NCBI RefSeq assembly: GCF_001045465.1
Contig: NZ_LFND01000004.1
Span: 1 to 64,000, forward strand
DNA length: 64,000 bases
Direction of reading: 5' to 3'
Origin: Chryseobacterium angstadtii
GTDB taxonomy: Bacteria > Bacteroidota > Bacteroidia > Flavobacteriales > Weeksellaceae
Below are positions 37,145 to 44,664 of the stretch, in pieces. A program made the translations under genes and the position numbers. The notes under the pieces were generated by a model that saw nothing but the letters and a program-made list of their open reading frames with translations, did not search any database and had not been told where the DNA came from. How positions within the stretch are numbered: the stretch's first letter is position 1; each line of letters opens with the position of its first letter.

Positions 37145-37633
37145 ATGACCATCAGCTATCGTACCCTATTACCTCATGAGGCTAAAAATTACAGAAACAT
37201 CCGTCTGGAAAGTCTGGAACAATTTCCTGAATCATTCGGAGCTGTTTTTCAGGAAGCTTTGACAATTGAAAAATTCCGGATGGAAAGTGATATCGAGAAT
37301 CAAACCCGGGAACGTTTTGTTGTGGGTGCATTGGCAGACGGCCACCTTATCGGAATCTGTGCTTTTGTGAAAGAAGAACATGCCGGCCATATTTATCAAA
37401 TGTATGTGAAGGAGAGTTTTCAGGGTAAAAATATAGGTTTGGGGCTTATCCAAGCTGTTATAGAAGAGGCTCGAAAAAGATTTGGTGCCATCACTATTTT
37501 TCTGGAAGTCACCCATAAAAATGAAAAGGCGTATCATCTGTACAAAAAAATTGGATTTATGGAAGTGGTTACGACCCCAGATAAAAAGGACAATATTATA
37601 GAACTTTATCTGGATCTTAACACACTTTCCTGA
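37145..37633 (+). CDS. GNAT family N-acetyltransferase
   Basis: 162 residues with the GNAT core: HIYQMYVKESFQGKNIGLGL (acetyl-CoA-binding Q-G-K-N-I-G variant of the Q/RxxGxG/A loop) and VTHKNEKAYHLYKKIGF (the A-x-x-L-Y-x-x-x-G-F end). It transfers an acetyl group from acetyl-CoA to an amine. It is convergent with the LanB gene, so it is not part of that operon. Confidence 0.9.
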   Translation: MTISYRTLLPHEAKNYRNIRLESLEQFPESFGAVFQEALTIEKFRMESDIENQTRERFVVGALADGHLIGICAFVKEEHAGHIYQMYVKESFQGKNIGLGLIQAVIEEARKRFGAITIFLEVTHKNEKAYHLYKKIGFMEVVTTPDKKDNIIELYLDLNTLS

Positions 37634-37651
37634 AGATCAATCTAAAAATAC

Positions 37652-37685
37652 AAGACCTCCGGATTACAGAATCCGGAGGTCTTTT
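37652..37685. terminator. Bidirectional intrinsic terminator between GNAT and LanB genes
   Basis: A perfect 14-bp stem (37652-37665 with 37670-37683), loop ACAG, GC-rich core CCTCCGGATT, and T/A runs on both sides. It separates two convergent genes. Confidence 0.9.
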
Positions 37686-37703
37686 CATATCTATTTTACT
37701 ATT

Positions 37704-40700
37704 TTACAAAACGGGAATTTCCCTGGCCGCAGCTTTTTTATTTAACTGTGTTTTGTAGAACTTCAGCATGAAATTATAAATGACAAGTTCCTGCTTTCTG
37801 TGTTGGGAAACAAGCAGTCTGTTAAAGAACATATGCACTAAGCTTCCCACATAATTATCCCGGTCTTCCCTACCCTTTTCACTCAGAAGATCATCAAGAG
37901 AAAAAGAATTCAGAAAGGAATCAAACAGTCTGTAAATATTGGCTAAATCATTATTTTTCAAACCTATAGAAGAGTGAATTAGCTGTTCGTTGGTTTTGTA
38001 TTTAGCGGTTATGACTTTCGTCAATCCGCTGTTTGAATTAAACTCCCGGTTGAACTGGCCGCTAAACTGGGCAAAAAACTCTATTTTATCTTCCAGTGTA
38101 TACGCAAACTTATCGAGCAGCTGATCAATAAAAACTGTTCCAGCCAGCCACCGGTCTTCAAACCCGATCTCATCCAATTCTCTCAGCAGAAGCATGACCA
38201 TTGTACTTTCTTTTCCGAAATAGGTTTCCGAGAATTCAATCCCAGCGTAATCGTACCTTTCGAGTTCTCTTTTATAGGTGGTGATTTCAAATTCTTTGAT
38301 AATATCCTGCTCGATATATTTCGCCATTGCCTCTCTGATCAGGGCAAAAAGATCGTTGTATACCTCATAGTTTTTGAGGAAATACCTCAGCCTGATATGA
38401 TTTCCGTTCTCGTTGTATCTGATAAAGAAGAAATTGGTGATGAGATCTTTTTCAAACAGCTTCCCATTCAGTTCAAATAGCTCGTTTCTGATCAAAGAAT
38501 CCATCTGCTGCTCTCCTGTGTAAATATTCATGTACAGACATTCTGATAAAGGAGACAGCTTGGAACGGCTTTGGGAAAAATCTTTAAACCTGAAATCCTG
38601 TTTCTCATCCTGTATAACCACGGGAAGCAAAAGTTCGGCATAAAAAGGTCTTTTTTCCGAATCCAGAACATTGGAACTTCCTTTTACCACGTCTTCCACC
38701 AGAGTAATTTTTCGTCTTTTGGAAATCATGGAAACGAGAAGACGGATATACACCTCGGAAGAAAGGTCAAACAACAGCTTATTGTCTCCCTCTACAAGAT
38801 AAACCCGGTCCGGAATCTTCCATTCTTCTTTAAATTTTCTGAATTCAGAGAACAGATTTTCGTCTTTTGCTTTCAAGAAAGTAAGATCAGTCTGGTTCAG
38901 GTTCCAGGCAGCTTCTTTAACGATTACTTTTTCAATTTTTACGCGCGGGGTAAATTTGGCGAAAGATTCTATAAAACCCCATGAAAAACTGATTGAACAG
39001 TCCCATTGCACCTGAATCAACGATAGAAACCTGTAAATATGAGACAGGTTTTGCAGCTGAAAGTTGTGAGAATTACTCAACCGCGGAACAATGATTTTCC
39101 CGGTATTTTTATTTCTGAGAATCACCTCATCACTTCTTACGGAAATGGTAATATCGGTGAGCTTTATCGTCTTTTTGCCTTCGTTTGAAGGAGCCGGAAT
39201 ATTAATCAGAATTTCGTCTTTAAGGTAGTTTTCCCTTACGACAAGATTTCCGTGTCTTAAGCTCGGCAAGTCTACAATTTCTGCATATTCTACGGATTCA
39301 TGCAGGTTTGAGTATTCAATTTCTACAATTTTTTCGGCTAGCTTCTGCAGCTTTTCGGAACCATGAGTGAATCTTCCCATATTGTTCAGTGCACTGGAAC
39401 CAAATGCTCCATGAAGTGCTGTTACTATCTGATCCTGATCATCTTTAAAAAGAGTCATATTGCAGTTCAAAGTCTGGCTGAACACTCTTGAATAGGAAGG
39501 TTTAAATTTTGAACACTCTTCTTTTGTAAGGGTCACTTCATGCTTCCCAAATTGCAGGGCATGCTGGTATTTACTGAAAAGGTATTCGTCTACTTCGGTG
39601 AATTTATAATCTTTTCCGCCTCCGGTCTGAAAAAGGATTCCATCCAGAAATGGTGTGGAAATACTACTCACTCTATCGGTAAAAATTCCCAGCTCTGGAT
39701 CTATAACGTGTAGAAGCGGCAGCTCTGATTCTCCGTATTTATTTTTAAACTCATCAATAAAACTGGTTAATGATGCGTCTTTTTCTTTACGTCTAGAGTT
39801 CAGATAAGAAAGAGAATGCAGGGTATTTCTTACATTATGAAAGACTTTGCTTCCAATCTCTGCTTCACCGTCTCTGAAACTGGTGATATCTATATTCTGC
39901 ATCTCATTCACCAGCAGGTTTTCAAGGTTTTCCGAGGTTCCTGCTTCTGATGCTTTAATATTGATTTTCAGATCATTCTGAAGCCGGATGATGTCTTCAA
40001 TAATCTGATCAACGTTTGTTTCTTTTTCTTTAACCGAAATAATTTCTCCGCTATGTCTGATCTTTTTTAGTTTTTCTATAAAAGCTTCCACATAATTATG
40101 GGTTGCCGGAGAAGGAAAAATATCCATCATCAGGACGTTATTTTCAATCAGCTCATAAAGGTATTCCTCTACCTCTTCGCTTTCATAGCCTTCTTCCTGA
40201 AGTTTTCCGGAAAGATCTTCAAAATAAATTCCCTGTCCGCTTTCGGAAAAAATATATTCCAGAACGTCGTTTGTGGAGACTGACGCCAATCTGTAATTCA
40301 TAGAATATGGCTTGATATACAGTTCATTATACCGTATATCTTCGGCAATTCCGTAGGCAGTCTGATTGGGATACAGGAAACTGTGCTTCCACAGATTTTT
40401 GCTGCCGTTGATTTCTCTGCTGAGCTCATAAATGTAGCTCAGGCTTATTCTCATATGAATCTCACTTTCCCCGATTCCCACCGAAAACTGGTCATTTCCT
40501 TCTTTTAGATCACAGATTCCATAAGTTGAAAATAGCCCGAATGGTGTAGATCTGGAGCAATATCTTACATAATATTTGATGTAGCTGAAGAATATTTTTT
40601 CGGAGAGTTTTTGGGTTTCTACAACACTTTTAATTTCTTCAAATAAATTTTTTGTCGCATATAAAAGAGCCAGTCTGAAATGTCCTGTAAAAGTCTTTTC

Positions 40701-40814
40701 AATAAATTTCAGTCCGTCTGTAGAAATATCTTTGATTTCACGGATAGACTGAAGATCCTCAATGGAACCCACAGGAGTCCTGAGAATCATTTTATCTATA
40801 AATTCAATGTTCAT
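37704..40814 (-). CDS. lanB: Full-length lanthipeptide dehydratase (LanB)
   Basis: 1036 residues, the length of fused class I dehydratases. The N-terminal glutamylation part has YVRYCSRSTPFGLFS (about residues 82-96), with Arg84 and Arg88 near the positions of NisB Arg83/Arg87 as I recall them. The C-terminal elimination domain (SpaB_C-like) has FFFIRYNENGNHIRLRYF. It should dehydrate Ser/Thr of the precursor core using Glu-tRNA. It is the last gene of the lanthipeptide operon and overlaps lanC by 11 bp, so the two are translationally coupled. A GC-rich bidirectional terminator follows. Confidence 0.93.
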   Translation of the reverse strand: MNIEFIDKMILRTPVGSIEDLQSIREIKDISTDGLKFIEKTFTGHFRLALLYATKNLFEEIKSVVETQKLSEKIFFSYIKYYVRYCSRSTPFGLFSTYGICDLKEGNDQFSVGIGESEIHMRISLSYIYELSREINGSKNLWKHSFLYPNQTAYGIAEDIRYNELYIKPYSMNYRLASVSTNDVLEYIFSESGQGIYFEDLSGKLQEEGYESEEVEEYLYELIENNVLMMDIFPSPATHNYVEAFIEKLKKIRHSGEIISVKEKETNVDQIIEDIIRLQNDLKINIKASEAGTSENLENLLVNEMQNIDITSFRDGEAEIGSKVFHNVRNTLHSLSYLNSRRKEKDASLTSFIDEFKNKYGESELPLLHVIDPELGIFTDRVSSISTPFLDGILFQTGGGKDYKFTEVDEYLFSKYQHALQFGKHEVTLTKEECSKFKPSYSRVFSQTLNCNMTLFKDDQDQIVTALHGAFGSSALNNMGRFTHGSEKLQKLAEKIVEIEYSNLHESVEYAEIVDLPSLRHGNLVVRENYLKDEILINIPAPSNEGKKTIKLTDITISVRSDEVILRNKNTGKIIVPRLSNSHNFQLQNLSHIYRFLSLIQVQWDCSISFSWGFIESFAKFTPRVKIEKVIVKEAAWNLNQTDLTFLKAKDENLFSEFRKFKEEWKIPDRVYLVEGDNKLLFDLSSEVYIRLLVSMISKRRKITLVEDVVKGSSNVLDSEKRPFYAELLLPVVIQDEKQDFRFKDFSQSRSKLSPLSECLYMNIYTGEQQMDSLIRNELFELNGKLFEKDLITNFFFIRYNENGNHIRLRYFLKNYEVYNDLFALIREAMAKYIEQDIIKEFEITTYKRELERYDYAGIEFSETYFGKESTMVMLLLRELDEIGFEDRWLAGTVFIDQLLDKFAYTLEDKIEFFAQFSGQFNREFNSNSGLTKVITAKYKTNEQLIHSSIGLKNNDLANIYRLFDSFLNSFSLDDLLSEKGREDRDNYVGSLVHMFFNRLLVSQHRKQELVIYNFMLKFYKTQLNKKAAAREIPVL

Positions 40815-42009
40815 GGTCGAGTAAAAATAGTTTTTCTAAGGGATTTTTATAGTTTTTATGGGTTACCGCATACAGCTGAAGCAGAAGTCCTGTACGCCCT
40901 TCCAGAATGGTATCCTGCTCTATCCAGCCTTCACTTCCCAGCCAGGTTCTCATTCCTGTTTCCGGATGGCTGCCCATCGTAAGGGTGTCGTGCGTCCAGA
41001 AATCTGCTGCTTTTTTATAGGCTTCGTGCCCTGTAACCCTGTGCAGATAATTGTACATCATAATCAGCCCTGAGCTGCCATGACATAAAAATACATCTAC
41101 GACCCCTGTTTTTCCGTGTTCTCTTTCTGTGGTTTTCAGTAATATTTTTTCCGCTTCGGAAATACTTTCTTCATTTCCTAAAGCTTTACCGTAATGCAGC
41201 ATGGCAATTCCCACACTGAGATCTCCATAACACCACGCCAAACGGCTGCTGTCTGTAGCAATGCGCTCTCCTTCTCTTACCGTAATAAAATTGGGAAAGC
41301 TTGAGCCGTCATAATCGCCTTGTACAGATCTCAGGAAGTTGTAGGATCTGTCCAGCATATCTTTAATGGTTTTTCTTTCTATCCCGGCTGTGTAAACATG
41401 GCTGAGCAGACTTATAATGCTTGGGATTCCATGGGCAAAACCAAATGAAAAGCCTTCCACTTTACTGTAAAGACCTTTTGAGATCCAGGCTATTTTATCT
41501 TCCTCTACAGGTACGGATAAGGATTTCAGCAGATGGACCACCGTAATGATCCTGTCTTTGATTTTTTCTTTAAAAGCATCATCACTACTGAACGAATACA
41601 ACTCGAGGCATAGGAAAAGTACTCCCATAAACCCATGCAGGTAATCGAAGTTTCTCTTCCCCGCATAATATTCCAGAAGATCATCGGCATATTCGGGAAA
41701 TTCTTCAAAGGATTCCTCAACAGGTTCTTCAAAGTATTTATTTTTAGTCAGATAAAAGATCAGATAATAGATTCCTACAGAACCGGAACACAAAGAAAAA
41801 ACTTTATCTTCCTGAAGCCCATTGAGCGATTTATCGAGATAATATTCAAATTTTTCAAAGGCTTCCTCATCATTAAAAAGATTGTATTTTTCAAAATAAT
41901 ACAGGGCCAGCCCTGGATATCCTGTGAAAATACCGAGATCTACAATATCTTCCTTGATTTCTTTTTCGCAGACCTCAATCAGTTTTTTGAGTTCATCTTG
42001 TTTTTCCAT
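40804..42009 (-). CDS. lanC: Lanthionine cyclase (LanC family)
   Basis: 401 residues with the alpha-toroid repeats of LanC (GYPGLALYYFE, CSGSVGIYYLI, LHGFMGVLFLCL, FAHGIPSIISLL, CYGDLSVGIAML, CHGSSGLIMMY). Zinc ligands are visible as Cys260 (WCYGD), Cys309 and His310 (CHG), and the catalytic His equals His193 (FAHG). It joins Cys thiols to dehydrated residues to form (methyl)lanthionine rings. It overlaps both neighbours (17 bp upstream, 11 bp downstream), so it is part of one tightly coupled operon. Confidence 0.95.
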   Translation of the reverse strand: MEKQDELKKLIEVCEKEIKEDIVDLGIFTGYPGLALYYFEKYNLFNDEEAFEKFEYYLDKSLNGLQEDKVFSLCSGSVGIYYLIFYLTKNKYFEEPVEESFEEFPEYADDLLEYYAGKRNFDYLHGFMGVLFLCLELYSFSSDDAFKEKIKDRIITVVHLLKSLSVPVEEDKIAWISKGLYSKVEGFSFGFAHGIPSIISLLSHVYTAGIERKTIKDMLDRSYNFLRSVQGDYDGSSFPNFITVREGERIATDSSRLAWCYGDLSVGIAMLHYGKALGNEESISEAEKILLKTTEREHGKTGVVDVFLCHGSSGLIMMYNYLHRVTGHEAYKKAADFWTHDTLTMGSHPETGMRTWLGSEGWIEQDTILEGRTGLLLQLYAVTHKNYKNPLEKLFLLDHEH

Positions 42010-42217
42010 GCAGCATTTTTTTTCTGATCAGATACACAATATAATAGATCACCAATAGAACAATAAACAGGATGGATGTTCCGAAAGCCACTTCTATTGC
42101 AGATTCCGAGTTCCTGTATATTTCTAAAAATGAAACAGTTTCATAGTCTAAAAACATTAATATGTTTACCGTAATTAAACTGATTAAAAAGAGTAAAATA
42201 ATACGTTTGGTTTTCAT
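41993..42217 (-). CDS. Small two-helix membrane protein in the lanthipeptide operon
   Basis: 74 residues with two membrane helices (IILLFLISLITVNILMFL and FIVLLVIYYIVYLI) and a basic C-terminus (RKKMLHGKTR). It overlaps the S41 gene by 4 bp and lanC by 17 bp, so it is a true operon member. It could be an immunity protein, a membrane anchor for the modification complex or part of export. I see no homology that decides. Confidence 0.85.
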   Translation of the reverse strand: MKTKRIILLFLISLITVNILMFLDYETVSFLEIYRNSESAIEVAFGTSILFIVLLVIYYIVYLIRKKMLHGKTR

Positions 42218-43926
42218 AGTTTTTGGTTGATGTAGTTAATGGCTTCCTTCAACTGAATATCTTCTCCCCTAGATAAAGAAGCCGAATTTTCCCGTACAAT
42301 CACATCAGGGCGGATTCCCGTTCTCTGAACTGCAGTAAAATCAGGCAGTAAAACCCCTATTCCGCTCATCCTTATTTTTATTTTTCCGGGTAAAGTGATG
42401 ATCATGACATTTCCATTGGTTCCCGCGGTATAATCACCTAAAGTAATTGAGTTTTTAATGGATTTCATAGCCAGAAGCATGCTTTCACCCTGGCTTTGGG
42501 TGTATTCGTTGGTTAAAATAACAACAGGTCCTTTATAAGCATCTTTCCGGGGATCGGGAATATTTATTTCGTTCTGTATGGTCCTCATCATTCCCGGATA
42601 GGTAACATCCGCTCTGTATAAATTCATGATCTGAAAAGGTCGGGTATCAAAATATTTAAGAAAATCCACTGCAATTTCGTTAGGATATGCCCGCAGATCG
42701 AATATAATGGCCTTAGATTGTTTAATTTTTTCAAAAGAAATCCTGAAATTTCCGGAAAAAATATCGTTAATTCTGATGTATCCGATGTTTTTATCCAGCA
42801 TTTTTGAAACCGCTTTGCCTGCCTTGTTCTTATATTCTTTTTCTTCGGCTTTTCTTGCGTTAAGGACATCGGTTAAATGTTCCTGAACTGTAATCATCTT
42901 TCCATTCCGGACGATTTCCAGCTGTAAAGTCTTCTTTTTAGAGAGGAACAACAACCGGTTCACATCTCTGCTTAAAACCGTTTCATTAGACCCTGAATTT
43001 TTTTCTTTCAAACTGTCCTGAAGACTGAAAATATTTTTTCCGTCTATGCGCACTATTTCATCACCTTTCTGCAGACTGCTGCGGATTGAACCCACGATAG
43101 TCTCTTTTACGAAAGTGCGTCCTTCCACCGTTTTTAAAACAACATTGCCCACGTTTTTCCCGTCGTACTCATCAGAATCTCCCATTTTAACGGCAACATG
43201 GCTGTCTTTTAATCTGGAACCGAAAATCTGCACAGCCGCGTAGTATTTTTGCGGCGTCTCTGCATTGATAAACAGAGGGAGCATTTCAAAAAAAACGTCA
43301 TTCCAGGTATCGGAAAGAGCCTGAAAGTAAGGATAATAATAGCGGACCGTATTCCAGAGTTTGCATAGAGACAGGAAACGTTTTGCAGGGGTTGTTTCAG
43401 ATTCTCCGTAAAACAGAGCATCATCTTCAAAACTCAGCTCTCCGTTATTTTCCGTGGTGACAAGTCTTTCGCCTGAAGTCCGGTAAGATGCTGTAATAAA
43501 ATTAATTAGTTTCTTTTTATTTTCCCGGCTAAGAGTCCCGGAAGATTCAATCCATTCTTTATCCGGAAAAAAGCCTGCATATGGAGAATGATCGGAATTT
43601 GGATGATCATCATGCAGTTGAAGTCTTTGAGAAATCAGGGCATTAAGATCTGCTTTGCCTGTCACAAGCCTGTCGAAATCTTTTAAAAGCGAAGCATCAG
43701 ATGACCGGATAAAATCGGAATCTGCCGAATGGTATTTGAGAACGCCCCAAACCTTGCATAATTCCAGCAATTCTTTCTGCTTTCCTGTAACTGAAGAATC
43801 TCTTTCCACCGCACGGATAGTATTGAAAAAAAGGACAGTGCCTTCTTTCTGTGCATCCTTTTGGGTATAAAAAAAGATCCCTACTAAAACCGCAGCAAGA
43901 ATTCCGAAAAAAAATTTGATTTTCAT
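42214..43926 (-). CDS. Membrane-anchored S41/PDZ protease in the lanthipeptide operon
   Basis: 570 residues from the ATG at 43924-43926. A longer frame (to 43974) would begin inside the attenuator hairpin, so the shorter start is chosen. N-terminal membrane segment FFFGILAAVLVGIFFY. A helical region follows, then a PDZ domain (LQKGDEIVRIDGKNIF) and the S41 core: AIIFDLRAYPNE, then YTQSQGESMLLAM with the catalytic Ser about residue 478. It should face the periplasm. No C39-type LanT or LanP is present, so this is the best local candidate for removing the GG leader, as an inference. Confidence 0.88.
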   Translation of the reverse strand: MKIKFFFGILAAVLVGIFFYTQKDAQKEGTVLFFNTIRAVERDSSVTGKQKELLELCKVWGVLKYHSADSDFIRSSDASLLKDFDRLVTGKADLNALISQRLQLHDDHPNSDHSPYAGFFPDKEWIESSGTLSRENKKKLINFITASYRTSGERLVTTENNGELSFEDDALFYGESETTPAKRFLSLCKLWNTVRYYYPYFQALSDTWNDVFFEMLPLFINAETPQKYYAAVQIFGSRLKDSHVAVKMGDSDEYDGKNVGNVVLKTVEGRTFVKETIVGSIRSSLQKGDEIVRIDGKNIFSLQDSLKEKNSGSNETVLSRDVNRLLFLSKKKTLQLEIVRNGKMITVQEHLTDVLNARKAEEKEYKNKAGKAVSKMLDKNIGYIRINDIFSGNFRISFEKIKQSKAIIFDLRAYPNEIAVDFLKYFDTRPFQIMNLYRADVTYPGMMRTIQNEINIPDPRKDAYKGPVVILTNEYTQSQGESMLLAMKSIKNSITLGDYTAGTNGNVMIITLPGKIKIRMSGIGVLLPDFTAVQRTGIRPDVIVRENSASLSRGEDIQLKEAINYINQKL

Positions 43927-43973
43927 ACAATGAGCAGCTAAAAAGTTCCCGGCAGTACCTCCATATAAAAACA

Positions 43974-44005
43974 CAGATGATCTGTTAATTAAAACAAATC
44001 ATCTG
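43974..44005 (-). terminator. Attenuator-like hairpin between precursor and modification genes
   Basis: CAGATGAT (43974-43981) pairs with ATCATCTG (43998-44005), extended by TGTT/AACA beyond one mismatch, loop AATTAA. On the transcribed (minus) strand it is followed by TGTTTTTATAT. A partial terminator here would give many short precursor mRNAs and fewer full-length ones, as is common for lanthipeptide operons. Confidence 0.65.
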
Positions 44006-44026
44006 CAGCCGATAATCAGCTATTTT

Positions 44027-44251
44027 TTACCACTTAGTACTGTGGAAGAATCCACACCAAGTACAAGCTTTTCTGAAAGTTGTAGAACCTCCGTCGAAAC
44101 ATTTGTCGTTAAACGTTGGAGTATCAAAATCTTTTGAAACACCAATTTCCTGCTCCATTTCTAATGCACCTCCTTTTACAGTGCTCTGCTCTGCTTTTGT
44201 TAACTCATTGATAACTTTCTTATCAAATTTAAGTTTTGTTAATTTTTTCAT
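44027..44251 (-). CDS. lanA: Class I lanthipeptide precursor with GG leader
   Basis: 74 residues. The leader (1-28) has the Bacteroidota pattern: Lys-rich start, LKFDKKVINELTKAEQSTV, then KGG at 26-28. The core (29-74, 46 residues) has Cys at 51, 63 and 66 and nine Ser/Thr (39, 44, 46, 56, 57, 58, 64, 71, 72), so up to three thioether rings are possible; it also has two Trp and ends STKW. The N-terminal core half has no Cys and is acidic (EMEQEIGVSKDFD). It is the first gene of the operon with lanC and lanB. Such peptides may be antimicrobial or antifungal, or act as signals; the activity cannot be read from sequence. Confidence 0.9.
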   Translation of the reverse strand: MKKLTKLKFDKKVINELTKAEQSTVKGGALEMEQEIGVSKDFDTPTFNDKCFDGGSTTFRKACTWCGFFHSTKW

Positions 44252-44277
44252 GGTTGTTAATTATTTTAATTGCAAAG

Positions 44278-44306
44278 CAAAAATAAAAAAATATTTTACA
44301 TACAAA
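44278..44306 (-). promoter_or_regulatory. Probable promoter of the lanthipeptide operon
   Basis: On the minus strand TTTG (44303-44306), a 17-bp spacer and TATTTTTG (44278-44285) fit the Bacteroidota consensus, leaving a leader of about 20 nt before the lanA ATG. A second TATTTTTG is at 44303-44310. Confidence 0.55.
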
Positions 44307-44310
44307 AATA

Positions 44311-44664
44311 AAATATCACTAAAATGGGAAGAATAGAAATCACATTCTATCTCCGCAAGCTACCGCCAACAGGCACTTTCATCATCAATTCAGCATTGCC
44401 ATTCATCTGTATTAAGCTACAGCAAAGAGAAAAGCAGCAATTAACAAGCCTGCAAAACACATGAAAAAAAGTAGAATTATTCACCAATTAAAAATGGAAA
44501 AAAATTTCAAAATTCGCCTGAATTAAGCCAATAACCAGGGATTTCACCGGTTTTTACTCCCTGAATATCCTCTGTAACTTGCCCGAAACCGGGTGCCGGT
44601 ATTCAAAATCCCTGTTATTTTATCTACAGCTTCCTGTCCATAAGGCTTTCCAATGTATATTTCA
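44311..44664. other. Spacer upstream of the lanthipeptide operon with a structured element
   Basis: Contains CAGGGATTT (44536-44544) paired with AAATCCCTG (44606-44614), and inside it CACCGGTTT paired with AAACCGGGTG (44586-44595), one bulge. It lies just after the DUF2723 gene and may be its terminator. A 16-codon frame on the minus strand at 44412-44462 encodes a hydrophobic peptide (MCFAGLLIAAFLFAVA); it is too short to be called a gene. Confidence 0.4.

Noticed and set aside
37145..37633. GNAT acetyltransferase as a tailoring enzyme of the lanthipeptide operon
   Set aside because: It is on the opposite strand, convergent, and separated by a perfect bidirectional terminator.
42214..43974. 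Longer start for the S41 protease
   Set aside because: The upstream start lies within the hairpin after lanA, and the added residues come before the natural membrane anchor.
44520..44640. FMN or cobalamin riboswitch upstream of the lanthipeptide operon
   Set aside because: Only a short GGTGAAAT-like block matches; conserved boxes are missing and a gene-end terminator explains the pairing better.
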